Assembly (NCBI RefSeq): GCF_000025325.1 | Contig: NC_013745.1 | Location: 248,001-312,000 of the forward strand | DNA from: Haloterrigena turkmenica DSM 5511 | GTDB lineage: Archaea > Halobacteriota > Halobacteria > Halobacteriales > Natrialbaceae | Length of the DNA: 64,000 bases | Direction of reading: 5' to 3' | In this document: positions 6,970-16,144 of the stretch, one piece after another | Numbering within the stretch: position 1 is the stretch's first letter | Layout: the number at the start of each line of letters is the position of its first letter | Program-made: the position numbers and the translations under genes | The notes under the pieces: generated by a model | Told to the model about the DNA's origin: nothing | Database searches by the model: none | What the model saw: only the letters and a program-made list of their open reading frames with translations

Positions 6970-9507
6970 ATGCGGATAGAGTCGCTCAACGGTAGCTGGA
7001 AGTTACGTCAGTCGGATACCGATCGCTGGTTAGATGCGTCGGTTCCCGGCGGAGTCTATACGGACCTCCTCAACGCAGGTGAAATCCCCGATCCGTACGA
7101 CGACGACAACGAACTCGACCTCCAGTGGGTCGGGACGTCCGACTGGGTGTATCGACACACCGTGACGCTCGACGATGACTTTCTCGACGAGGAACGCGTA
7201 CGCTTGCGCTGTGCCGGCCTTGACACTATCGCGACGGTACGCATCAACGGCACGGTCGTGGGCGAAGCCGCTAACATGCACCGCAAGTACGAGTTCGACG
7301 TCGGTGATGCCCTCACTCCCGGGGAGAACCAGGTCGAAATCACGTTCCACTCTCCGGTCGAGTATAGCGTTCGTCACTCAGAGAATCACGGGTATCAGGT
7401 TCCAACACTTCGATATCCGGTCGATCAGCCGGGACGGAACTTTATCCGGAAAGCCCAGTGCCATTACGGGTGGGACTGGGGGCCGTGTCTTCCGACCTCG
7501 GGAATCTGGCGAGACATCGACCTCCTCGCCTACTCTGAACCGCGGATCGAGTACACGAAGACTGTACAGGACCACGACGGCAACAGCGTCAGCCTCGACG
7601 TGACCGTTGGCCTCGACGCACCGGCCGACGGTGACGTATTGCTCGCTGCCGAGGTCGCAAATACGGCGACACATAAAGTCGTAGATGTCGTCGAGGGGCA
7701 CAATGAGGTTACGATCACCCTCGACGTTTCAGATCCCGATCTCTGGTGGCCTAATGGGTACGGCGACCAACCGCTTTACGACCTCATCATAGCCGTCGAC
7801 ACGAAACCCGAGTCGGTTGCGGACGACACGGACGCGGTGACAGCCGACGGCGGCGTGACGACGGCCGCCTCGTCGCTCCTGCCCGACCCGGCTCACGAGA
7901 CGTCCACTCGCATCGGGTTCCGAGAGCTCGAACTCGTCCGCGAACCGGACGGGGAGGGCGACGGCGAGTCGTTCACGTTCGAGGTCAATGGGGTATCGGT
8001 GTTCGCGAAGGGTGCCAACTGGATCCCGGCGGACGCGCTGTACGGACGGATCACGCGCGATCGATACGAATCGCTGCTCGACAGCGCGATCGAGGCCAAC
8101 ATGAACATGATTCGTGTCTGGGGCGGCGGTTACTACGAGCGAGACGGGTTCTACGAGGCGTGCGACGAGCGGGGACTGCTCGTCTGGCAGGACTTCATGT
8201 TCGCCTGCGCACTGTACCCGAGCGACGACGATTATCTGGCGTCCGTCGAGGAGGAGGTCCGGTACCAAGTTCGCCGGCTCGCCGACCACCCGTCGATCGC
8301 GCTCTGGTGTGGAAATAACGAAGTCGAAATGGGCCTTGAAAGCTGGTTCGATGACGCCGACGAACTGGAACAGTTGAAGGAGGACTACGAGACGCTGTTC
8401 TACGACGTGATCGGCGATACCGTTGCTGAAGAGGACGAGACACGGACGTACTGGCCCGGATCACCATCCAGTGGCACCGGGAGGCAAGACCCCTACCCGG
8501 CGAACAAGGGCGACATCCACTACTGGGACGTCTGGCATGACGGCGCGGACTTCGAGGAGTACGAGACGGTCGAACCGCGATTCGTCTCCGAGTTCGGATA
8601 CCAGTCATTCCCCTCGGTCGACGCCCTCTCGTCGGTGCTCCCCGACAACGAACTCAACCCGACCGCGCCGCTGATGGAACACCATCAGCGACACGAGGAG
8701 GGAAATCGGACGATCCTCCAGCGGATGGCGGCGTTGTTCCGCATCCCGTTTAGCTTCGCAGACTTCGTCTATCTCAGTCAAGTGCAGCAAGGACTGGCGA
8801 TGAAGGTCGCCATCGAACACTGGCGGCGGCTGAAACCCGATTGCATGGGGACGCTCTACTGGCAGTTGAACGATCTCTGGCCCTGCGCGTCGTGGTCATC
8901 TATCGAGTACGGCGGCGACTGGAAGGCGCTCCAGCACGTCAGCCGCCGTATCTACGCACCGGTCCTGCTCTCGACGACGATGACGGACGACGGCGACGAG
9001 GTCGAAATCTGGCTCACGAACGACGAACGCGACCACCTGAAAGGGAATGTCGCTGTCGAAGCATACACTTTCGACGGGGAACGCATCGACGGGACCGACG
9101 AGCGCGTCTCGGTCGCGGCGCTCGACAGCGCCCGCGTCGCGACCGTCAACGCGGATCGATTACTCGGCGACATCCCACGGGAGGAGGCATTCCTCCGCGT
9201 CACTTTCGACGGGAGCGACGAGACGTATCCGGCGTTCACGTTCTTCGAGGAGTACAAGCACCTCGAACTCCCGGAGCCGAACTTCGACGTCGCTGTCGAC
9301 AGGAACGAGGTGACGATTAAGGCGGACGCCGCCGCCCTGTTCGTCGAACTGAACGTCCCGCTCGACGGCCAGTTCTCGGACAACTACTTCCACCTGACGC
9401 CTGGCGAAGAGCAAAGGGTCGCGTTCAACGCCGCGGACCCACCCGACGATCTCGAACGGCGACTCACTGAGGAACTGTCGCTGAACCACCTCCGTGCAAC
9501 CTACTGA
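6970..9507 (+). CDS. Beta-mannosidase, glycoside hydrolase family 2
   Basis: 845 residues with no signal peptide, so cytoplasmic. It releases mannose from the non-reducing end of beta-1,4-manno-oligosaccharides. The N-terminal sugar-binding jelly roll starts LNGSWKLRQ, with the family mark HYGWDWGP near residue 165. An immunoglobulin-like domain and the TIM barrel follow. The acid/base Glu451 is in GNNEVEMG and the nucleophile Glu541 in SEFGYQSFPS. The segment GTLYWQLNDLWPCASWSSI is diagnostic of beta-mannosidases within GH2. A TATA-like CATTATTA lies about 30 bases upstream. It follows import by the ABC transporter. An exo-glucosaminidase is a less likely alternative. Confidence 0.95.
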   Translation: MRIESLNGSWKLRQSDTDRWLDASVPGGVYTDLLNAGEIPDPYDDDNELDLQWVGTSDWVYRHTVTLDDDFLDEERVRLRCAGLDTIATVRINGTVVGEAANMHRKYEFDVGDALTPGENQVEITFHSPVEYSVRHSENHGYQVPTLRYPVDQPGRNFIRKAQCHYGWDWGPCLPTSGIWRDIDLLAYSEPRIEYTKTVQDHDGNSVSLDVTVGLDAPADGDVLLAAEVANTATHKVVDVVEGHNEVTITLDVSDPDLWWPNGYGDQPLYDLIIAVDTKPESVADDTDAVTADGGVTTAASSLLPDPAHETSTRIGFRELELVREPDGEGDGESFTFEVNGVSVFAKGANWIPADALYGRITRDRYESLLDSAIEANMNMIRVWGGGYYERDGFYEACDERGLLVWQDFMFACALYPSDDDYLASVEEEVRYQVRRLADHPSIALWCGNNEVEMGLESWFDDADELEQLKEDYETLFYDVIGDTVAEEDETRTYWPGSPSSGTGRQDPYPANKGDIHYWDVWHDGADFEEYETVEPRFVSEFGYQSFPSVDALSSVLPDNELNPTAPLMEHHQRHEEGNRTILQRMAALFRIPFSFADFVYLSQVQQGLAMKVAIEHWRRLKPDCMGTLYWQLNDLWPCASWSSIEYGGDWKALQHVSRRIYAPVLLSTTMTDDGDEVEIWLTNDERDHLKGNVAVEAYTFDGERIDGTDERVSVAALDSARVATVNADRLLGDIPREEAFLRVTFDGSDETYPAFTFFEEYKHLELPEPNFDVAVDRNEVTIKADAAALFVELNVPLDGQFSDNYFHLTPGEEQRVAFNAADPPDDLERRLTEELSLNHLRATY

Positions 9508-9630
9508 CGACGGGCGCCGCGTGAAACTGAGAACGCTGTCCGTGACCGAGCACGAGCGCGCTACTCCGGGAACCACCGACCGTCGCGCCGCGTCCGTAGC
9601 GAGAGTGACCGCGAAGTCGACGCCGGCGTC

Positions 9631-10656
9631 TCACTCGGTCGCGTCGAGCAGGCCGCGAATGTACCCGCTGGCGAACAGCTTTCCGGAGAGGTGATACCCG
9701 GGGGTCGAGTTGTCCTCGCCGGCCATCGTCGGGACGTGGTCCGGGCGAATCGGACCGTCAAAGCCGACGTCTCGATACGCCTGAATCGCGCCAGCCATGT
9801 CGGTCGGTCCGTCATCGTGCCACGTCTCGACAAAGCCGTCGGCACCACCCTCGACGTCGCGGATATGGACGAAGTTGATCCGATCGCCGAACCGCTGAAT
9901 CGTCGCCGGGACGTCGACGCCCATCGCCGCGAAGTTGCCCTGGCAGAACGTGATGCCGTTGTACGGCGAGTCGACGACGTCGAGTGTGCGCTCGTAGGCC
10001 TCGGGCGAGTTGATGATCCGCGGCATTCCACGGAGGTCCCCAATCGGCGGATCGTCGGGGTGTAGTCCGAGTTTGACGCCCGCCTCCTCGGCGACCGGAA
10101 CGACGCGTTCGAGGAAGTACTCCAGGTTCGCCCAGAGGTCGTCCGCCGTCGTTGAGCGGGCCGCGGCAGGCGCAGGCCCGCGGCGCATCTGCTCATCACT
10201 GTAGGAAGTGGTGAGCGAGTCGCCCCGACTCGGCGTCGTGACCGAGGTCCGGGCCCACCGGAGCCCCGCCATCCAGTCGTAACAGACGACATCGACGCCG
10301 AGTTTCCCGAGATTCCGAAGGAACCGACAAAACTCGTCAATCTCGTCGTCCCGGCCGTCCATCGCGAGGCGCGTGGTGTCGGTCAGCGGGACGCTCCCCT
10401 CGAACACGGCGGGTTCGAGCCCGTGATCGCGGTACCGGTTGACGACACGGAGCAGTTCGTCGTACTGCGATGGACGCCGCCCGTCGCCGAGTTCGAGCGA
10501 GTGATACACGGCGTGGTTGATGCCGATCTGCTTTGCCTTGTCCCACCGTTCGTCGGGTTCCGGCGGGAGAACGAGCGAAAGTTGCATGCGAGTGCTCTGT
10601 ACGAACAGATTCGCCCGAACGCTTAGTTCTTGTCCTGTCGTTGTGTCCGATGGCAT
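9631..10656 (-). CDS. uxuA: D-mannonate dehydratase
   Basis: 341 residues. It converts D-mannonate to 2-keto-3-deoxy-D-gluconate with a divalent metal. The TIM-barrel motifs of UxuA are in order: GVKLGLHPDDPP, the metal-binding Cys in GITFCQGNF, the His in NFVHIRDV, and WHDDGPTDM with RPDHVPTM near the C-terminus. An alternative start at 10587 (MQLSLVLPP) would fit the usual N-terminus. The upstream ATG was kept because a TATA box lies about 29 bases before it. Bacterial UxuA serves glucuronate breakdown, but no uronate isomerase or mannonate oxidoreductase is near. Its place between beta-mannosidase and mannanase genes suggests it handles mannonate made by direct oxidation of mannose. Confidence 0.93.
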   Translation of the reverse strand: MPSDTTTGQELSVRANLFVQSTRMQLSLVLPPEPDERWDKAKQIGINHAVYHSLELGDGRRPSQYDELLRVVNRYRDHGLEPAVFEGSVPLTDTTRLAMDGRDDEIDEFCRFLRNLGKLGVDVVCYDWMAGLRWARTSVTTPSRGDSLTTSYSDEQMRRGPAPAAARSTTADDLWANLEYFLERVVPVAEEAGVKLGLHPDDPPIGDLRGMPRIINSPEAYERTLDVVDSPYNGITFCQGNFAAMGVDVPATIQRFGDRINFVHIRDVEGGADGFVETWHDDGPTDMAGAIQAYRDVGFDGPIRPDHVPTMAGEDNSTPGYHLSGKLFASGYIRGLLDATE

Positions 10657-10677
10657 CTGTACCGTTAGTTCCCCTTC

Positions 10678-10690
10678 GAAAATATTTATT
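10678..10690. promoter_or_regulatory. Shared divergent promoter core of uxuA and the first GH5 gene
   Basis: The AT block around AAATATTTAT works in both directions. It lies about 29 bases before the uxuA ATG on the minus strand and about 38 bases before the GH5 ATG on the plus strand. The whole gap is 66 bases, so the two genes very likely respond together. Confidence 0.5.
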
Positions 10691-10722
10691 ACATATGTCG
10701 GTGAATCCGAAACGCACTATCT

Positions 10723-11943
10723 ATGGTACGAAGACGCACGATTCTCTGCAGCGGCGGTGCGGTCGCCAGCGGACTCACTCTCCCCGGGTTCGCGGCACCG
10801 GCGTCCGACGAAGCGTCGAACCGACCGGACGGCTTCCTCGCGACCGACAGAACGTCGTTTTCGGTGGACGGCGAGTCGCAGTACCTCGCTGGAACGAACA
10901 ACTTCTGGCTTGCAGACGTCTGGACGACCAGAGACGAGGTCGACACCATGCTCGACCGGGCGACTGATCTGGGGCTCAACACCGTCCGAACGTGGGCATT
11001 CTGCGCCGGACGCAACGGCCACTGCTTCCAGCCGTCCGAAGGCGAGTACGACGAGTCCGCCTTCGAGCATCTCGATTACGTGATCGAGGCTGCAGCGGAC
11101 CGGGGGCTCCGTCTAATCCTCCCACTCGCGAACAACTGGGGAGCGTACGGCGGCATGGAACAGTACGTCGAATGGTCCGAGACGGCCGAGAAGCACGACG
11201 ACTTCTACACCGACCTCGAGACGCGGCAGCTGTACCGCGACTTCGTCGAAACGGTCGTGACGCGAACGAATTCCATCTCCGGAGTCCCGTACGCTGAAGA
11301 TACGACCATCGCGATGTGGGAACTCGGAAACGAGCCGCGCGCCCAGACGAAGGGCGTCGACGTACTCGGAGACTGGATCGAGGAGATGTCGGGGTTCATC
11401 AAGCGCCTCGATCCGAACCACCTCGTGTCGACCGGTATGGAAGGGTTCTACGACGGCGACGGCGACGACTGGCTCCGCGATGGCTCTCAGGGAACCGCAT
11501 ACGTGGACCACCACCGAATCGACACCGTCGACGCGTGCTCGTTCCACCTCTACCCCGACCACTGGGGCGTCAACCCCGAGTACGGTACCGAATGGATCGA
11601 GGACCATGTCAGAGACGGCCACGAACGGGTCGGGAAGCCCGTCTACCTGGGTGAGTTCGGCATCCAGGTGGATCGGAACGCGAGCGACGCGCGACAGCAG
11701 ATCATCCGTCGGAACAGCATTTACGACACCTGGTATGATAGACTCGACGAACTGGACGCCGACGGGGGCGTCGTCTGGCAGCTCACTCTGAAAAAGCGGG
11801 CCCCGTACGACGATGGCTTCTACGTGTTCCCCGGAGACGACCGCACGATACGACGGATAGAACGGTTCGCGAACCGGATGGATGCCGAATCCGGTCGTCC
11901 GCTCCACGCGGACTGGAAGCGACGCCGCGCAAGACGCAATTGA
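10723..11943 (+). CDS. Secreted endo-beta-1,4-mannanase, GH5 (GH5_7-like)
   Basis: 406 residues. The N-terminal signal has an arginine cluster (MVRRRTIL) and a hydrophobic run to about residue 28, consistent with Tat export without lipidation. The catalytic barrel shows LGLNTVRTWAF, the subfamily-7-like LANNWGAYGGMEQYV, acid/base Glu204 in WELGNEPR and nucleophile Glu311 in YLGEFGIQ. These are marks of plant/fungal/bacterial GH5_7 mannanases, which cut internal bonds of mannan and galactomannan. There is no carbohydrate-binding module. It is divergent from uxuA with a shared promoter region. Confidence 0.93.
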   Translation: MVRRRTILCSGGAVASGLTLPGFAAPASDEASNRPDGFLATDRTSFSVDGESQYLAGTNNFWLADVWTTRDEVDTMLDRATDLGLNTVRTWAFCAGRNGHCFQPSEGEYDESAFEHLDYVIEAAADRGLRLILPLANNWGAYGGMEQYVEWSETAEKHDDFYTDLETRQLYRDFVETVVTRTNSISGVPYAEDTTIAMWELGNEPRAQTKGVDVLGDWIEEMSGFIKRLDPNHLVSTGMEGFYDGDGDDWLRDGSQGTAYVDHHRIDTVDACSFHLYPDHWGVNPEYGTEWIEDHVRDGHERVGKPVYLGEFGIQVDRNASDARQQIIRRNSIYDTWYDRLDELDADGGVVWQLTLKKRAPYDDGFYVFPGDDRTIRRIERFANRMDAESGRPLHADWKRRRARRN

Positions 11944-12070
11944 CGGCGTGATCAGAGCGGCGGAGACTAAACATCCTCAGCCGGTCCGCAACCGCTTTCG
12001 AAATAGTTGATTTAACTCAATCATAATGTTTAATAGAGATGTTATTGAATCACCTATTGGAGTTAGAAAG

Positions 12071-13402
12071 ATGTACAACCGACGTGAAGTACTTAAGTCC
12101 ACTGCGATTGGGACGACGATCGGTTTAGGTGTACTGGCGAGCAGCACAACGACGACTGCGGCGGGCGCATCGTTCGGTGACGGCGTCAATCTCCAACCCG
12201 CGTACTACTGCGGTGGCGACCAGAACCTGGGGTGGGACCTGATGAACGACCATCCTGATATCGAGACCGTCCGTATCGAGATCGAACCGCCGAGTGGCGG
12301 CGAGACGAGTGCGGACTTGGCCGATATCCGGCGCTGGATCGACGAGGCGAACGCTAACGGGTATCAGGTCATCGCGACCTATCACCACTGGCCGAACAAC
12401 GGTTCCGGAGACCCACAGGACCTGCAGGACGCCGCGGACTGGTGGGTGCAAAACTACGACTATCTCTCGCAGAACTCCTCGTTTGTGATCAACCTCCACA
12501 ACGAGTGGGGGACCCACGACGTATCGGCGCAGGAGTACGGCAACGCCTACGACAGCGCGCTCAGCAGACTGCGTGATAGCGCCTACGACGGGACGGTGAT
12601 CTGCGACGTGCCCGGGTACGGGCAGGAGCCCCAGATCGCTGCCGACAGCGTCGATTACATCAGCGACGACGACATCGCGTTCTCTGTGCACGTGTACGCG
12701 AAGGCGTGGAACCAGTACGCCGGGGAGCCGCTACAGATGTCGCACCTCGATTACCTTGATACGAACCAGCCCCATCCATGCCTGATCGGCGAATTCGGCC
12801 CGCTCGGCCCGGACGATCGGACGGACTGGTCCGCCGTCGTCGACCACGCTAAGTCGCTGGGCTGGCCAGTGCTCGGGTGGGCCTGGAACGGCGACGGCGA
12901 GTCCGACCCCATGAACATGACCGCCCCGTTCTGGGGCGACGACTGCGGTGCGACGTCCTACTCGAAAACCTCGTACTTCAGCACCGTGTACGACAAGCTG
13001 GGCGGCGGAAGCTCCGGCGGCGGCGGTGGAGAGACGACGGCTCACTACCTGAACGCCGAGTACTACTCGCTCAACAGCGTCTCGACGTCAACGAGCCGAT
13101 CGGGGTATTGGGGCGACGCGTACGTCACTGGCTTCGACAGCTCGGGCGACTCCGTCACAATGGACTTCGACGCGGCGGCGAGCGGGCAACGGACTGTCAA
13201 GATCCGATACGCCGCGCCACACGACGACAAAGAGTGTAACCTGTACATCAACGGGCAGTCCGTCGGGCAGGCATCGCTCCCATACACGACCTCGTTCCAG
13301 CAGACGACCGCGGGGAGCTATCAGTTCGACGCGGGCTACAACGAGATCACAATAGAGAACGGCTGGGGCTACTATGATATCGATGCGGTAGTCGTTGAGT
13401 GA
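12071..13402 (+). CDS. Secreted GH5 hydrolase with C-terminal CBM35-like module (probable mannanase)
   Basis: 443 residues from the ATG at 12071, chosen because it places a Tat motif at the N-terminus (NRREVLKS). A longer frame from 12026 is possible. The GH5 catalytic domain is about residues 40-315, with acid/base Glu145 in LHNEWG and nucleophile Glu241 in LIGEFGP. A glycine/serine linker (GGGSSGGGGGE) follows. The last about 115 residues form a beta-sandwich ending ENGWGYYDIDAVVVE, closely resembling mannan-binding CBM35 modules. It is distinct in sequence from the neighbouring GH5 protein. The product is an extracellular glycanase held on its polymer, most likely mannan by context. Other beta-glucan substrates cannot be excluded. 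Confidence 0.88.
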   Translation: MYNRREVLKSTAIGTTIGLGVLASSTTTTAAGASFGDGVNLQPAYYCGGDQNLGWDLMNDHPDIETVRIEIEPPSGGETSADLADIRRWIDEANANGYQVIATYHHWPNNGSGDPQDLQDAADWWVQNYDYLSQNSSFVINLHNEWGTHDVSAQEYGNAYDSALSRLRDSAYDGTVICDVPGYGQEPQIAADSVDYISDDDIAFSVHVYAKAWNQYAGEPLQMSHLDYLDTNQPHPCLIGEFGPLGPDDRTDWSAVVDHAKSLGWPVLGWAWNGDGESDPMNMTAPFWGDDCGATSYSKTSYFSTVYDKLGGGSSGGGGGETTAHYLNAEYYSLNSVSTSTSRSGYWGDAYVTGFDSSGDSVTMDFDAAASGQRTVKIRYAAPHDDKECNLYINGQSVGQASLPYTTSFQQTTAGSYQFDAGYNEITIENGWGYYDIDAVVVE

Positions 13403-13900
13403 GAACTGGCCTGAGACCACCTGTACGGACCGACGAAATATCGTGTGACGCTGGACGGAAGACCTAATGGGCATCGCCGTTCGTTCATGACGGTATTCAG
13501 AGGTGGGAAAGGAGGTAAGACGTAACGGCTTCAACGTGTTCCGGGCCCGAAACCACACTCTTTCGTCCCAGTATTGGCTACTTCGATCCGAGCTTCTCGA
13601 GAGATTCGGTGTCGAACGGGCTCGATCGATCGTTCGTAGCTGAGTACACGAAACCGAGCGACGGCCCGATACCAAAAACGGCCACAGACGACGCTGAGCC
13701 CACAAGGATTACCATCATTGCGCGGTTATTTTTCCGGGACTGCTCAAGGTGGCCGCGGCTCTCCTTCGCGACCAAAATGGGAAATACTATCGTACGAACG
13801 CTGATCTGCGTGTCTCTGACCGGCGGAAGGTACACATCGACATGTCCTCTCATAACACATTGCACAAGGCTTAAGTGAATGGTTGTGATTGGGAATCATA
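13403..13900. other. Intergenic stretch between GH5 and GH27 genes
   Basis: About 500 bases. A minus-strand frame (13578-13865) with one hydrophobic segment exists, but it lacks a recognisable promoter, start context or family. No gene is called. Confidence 0.4.
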
Positions 13901-13921
13901 TGAGTGTGTTACAGACACTCA
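13901..13921. promoter_or_regulatory. Inverted repeat TGAGTGT-N7-ACACTCA at the GH27 promoter
   Basis: Perfect 7-base arms (13901-13907 and 13915-13921) end 17 bases before the ATG at 13939. They overlap the AT-rich element (CAAATAGAG) that would serve as TATA box. The position suits an operator that blocks transcription. The binding protein is unknown; the IclR protein at 5254 is the local candidate. Confidence 0.45.
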
Positions 13922-13938
13922 AATAGAGAGATGAAATC

Positions 13939-15657
13939 ATGAACGAAAGAAATGAATATGAACCCGAAGGTGCAGCGGAGAGAGTAGACGACGATGATTC
14001 GATTACACCACCAATAACGCGACGGTCCGCGATGAAAGTGGCAGCGGCGACGGGAGCCAGTAGTCTCCTCGCGAACTCGACGGTTACCGCCGACGACAAC
14101 AGCGACCGGAGCGAGAGTGCAGACAAGACATTGGTGGAATCCCCACCGATGGGATGGAACAGCTGGAACACGTTCTACTGTGACATCGACGAGGAATTGA
14201 TCAAGGACGCCGCCGATGCAATGGCCGAAAGCGGGATGAAAGAAGCGGGCTACGAGTACGTCTGTATCGACGATTGCTGGATGGCACCCGAACGCGACGC
14301 GAACGGGAAACTCCAACCAGATCCCGAGACGTTTCCGAACGGCATCAGTGCTCTCGCCGATTATGTTCACGACAAAGGCCTCAAACTGGGTATCTACGAA
14401 TCAGCGGGGACGACGACGTGTCAGGGCCTTCCCGGCAGCCTCGGTTACGAAGAAACCGATGCACAGACGTTCGCTGACTGGGGAGTTGACTTCCTCAAAT
14501 ACGATAACTGCGGGGACCATTACGGCCTATCGGCGGTTGAGCGCTATACGCGAATGCACAACGCGCTCGAAGCCGTTGATCGGGATATTATTTTCAGCAT
14601 CTGTGAATGGGGAGATAACGATCCGTGGATGTGGGCCCCAGAGGTAGGCGGCGACCTCTGGCGGACAACTGGCGATATTAAACCCCTCTGGAGGGCCCAA
14701 GAGGATCTGTGGGGGAACGGCATTATCGACATCATCGATCAGAATGAGCCCCTCGCCGAATACGCCGGTCCCGGTCGCTGGAATGATCCGGACATGCTCG
14801 TGGTCGGCGTGGACCTGCCGGAGTATCCAAACCTAACCGAAGCGGAAGACCGAACGCACTTCGGCATGTGGGCGATGATGGCCGCGCCGCTCATGGCTGG
14901 TAACGACATTCGCAATATGTCCGACGAGACTCGCGATATTCTCACTAACGACGAGGTGATCGCGATCGATCAGGATCCGGCGGGCAATCAGGCGACGCGG
15001 ATTCAACACATCAGGGGTGAGGACGGTCTCTCACGTTCAGTCTGGGCGAAAACACTCGCGAATGGGGATCGAGCAGTCGGGTTACTGAATCGTAGCGATA
15101 GGAGAACGACAGTTACGACCAGTGCTCAGGCGGTCGGACTTGAAGCTGCCTCTTGCTACGTTGCTCGCGATCTCTGGAACGGAACCGACTGGCAGACCGC
15201 CGGTCTTATTAGTGCATCGGTTCCGTCACATGGGCTTGCATTATTCCGGGTCAGTAGTGGTAACCCGGACGGTACCAACCCATTCGCAACGGTTTCACTC
15301 GGCGATACTGAAGCGACAGTCGCACCGGGTGAGGCAGTCACTCGATCGCTGACATTCACTAATTATTCGCCAATGGCAATCGATAGCGTTCACGTCACCT
15401 GTGATTCGCCCGATGGCTGGGAATCCGAGCCCACCTCAACGACGTTTACCGATATCGCGGCCGGACCAGCGATTTCGGGTGCATCTGGTCCGCAAAACGA
15501 CGCCGCAACTGACTGGATGATACGCCCCCCAAGAGATGCACCGTCCAAAGACTACGAACTTAGCGTAACCGCAGAATACGCAGATGGAGTCTCTATTGCA
15601 GAGCCATTTACCGTAACTGTCGAGAATAACACTGGCCATGACTCTGATCCTGACTGA
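13939..15657 (+). CDS. Secreted alpha-galactosidase, GH27, with C-terminal NEW3-like domain
   Basis: 572 residues. A Tat motif (TRRSAMKVA, about residues 29-37) lies behind an acidic extension. The GH27 barrel begins PPMGWNSWNTF. The nucleophile is Asp189 in LKYDNCG and the acid/base Asp285 in RWNDPDMLVVG, as in human and plant alpha-galactosidases. A beta-sandwich follows the barrel, and the last about 115 residues are an immunoglobulin-like NEW3 domain (VTRSLTFTNYS). It removes alpha-1,6-galactose side groups from galactomannan and so helps the two GH5 enzymes. Its codon use is less GC-extreme than in the neighbours. Confidence 0.94.
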   Translation: MNERNEYEPEGAAERVDDDDSITPPITRRSAMKVAAATGASSLLANSTVTADDNSDRSESADKTLVESPPMGWNSWNTFYCDIDEELIKDAADAMAESGMKEAGYEYVCIDDCWMAPERDANGKLQPDPETFPNGISALADYVHDKGLKLGIYESAGTTTCQGLPGSLGYEETDAQTFADWGVDFLKYDNCGDHYGLSAVERYTRMHNALEAVDRDIIFSICEWGDNDPWMWAPEVGGDLWRTTGDIKPLWRAQEDLWGNGIIDIIDQNEPLAEYAGPGRWNDPDMLVVGVDLPEYPNLTEAEDRTHFGMWAMMAAPLMAGNDIRNMSDETRDILTNDEVIAIDQDPAGNQATRIQHIRGEDGLSRSVWAKTLANGDRAVGLLNRSDRRTTVTTSAQAVGLEAASCYVARDLWNGTDWQTAGLISASVPSHGLALFRVSSGNPDGTNPFATVSLGDTEATVAPGEAVTRSLTFTNYSPMAIDSVHVTCDSPDGWESEPTSTTFTDIAAGPAISGASGPQNDAATDWMIRPPRDAPSKDYELSVTAEYADGVSIAEPFTVTVENNTGHDSDPD

Positions 15658-15849
15658 TCGATCAATGGGCTTCCAAACCGAATCCGATCACGCTTTCCGA
15701 CCGACCAGAACGGGATACTCGAGGCACAAGCAGGGGTGGAGCCGACTCGAAGTCGAACAGAATCGACCAGAGAATGGAAAGAACTCGGCAACGTTGAAGA
15801 GTAATCGAGGAGGGTGAATCGAAGATAGTGAGACGATTTCGAATGACGG

Positions 15850-15975
15850 CCCAAGGGAGTCGTCCGAGAGCAAGCCCTCGAGGGTCCGACGGTAGTTGCC
15901 GTTCCCTTTGCCGCCCTTCGACTTCGATCAAAGGAACGCCTCGAGCGGGTCACCGACCGGTGTCTCTGCGTTCAC
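15850..15975 (-). pseudogene. Possible remnant of a tyrosine recombinase N-terminus
   Basis: The minus-strand frame from a GTG at 15973-15975 reads DPLEAFL, then a TGA (15928-15930), then GNGNYRRTLEGLLSD. This resembles the start of the SAM-like N-terminal domain of haloarchaeal XerC/D-type integrases, where a GNYRR-type motif opens the first helix. Everything beyond is lost. The stretch 15658-15849 and the bases up to the IS element at 16145 hold nothing else recognisable. Confidence 0.3.
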
Positions 15976-16144
15976 GCGCGATCACCGCCTCGTGTCCTGT
16001 TTCGGTGGATTGTTCGTGAGCCGGAAATAGACATATATCTTATAAAACAATACTAATCAAGTGTGTTCGACGGAAGCAATTCCTCCACTGAGGTCTGACT
16101 CCGAGTGCAGCACACAGATACTTTCTGGAATATAATCATATACG

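Noticed and set aside
13578-13865. 95-residue minus-strand frame with one hydrophobic segment
   Set aside because: No recognisable family, no TATA box at the right distance, and it lies against the direction of the flanking genes.
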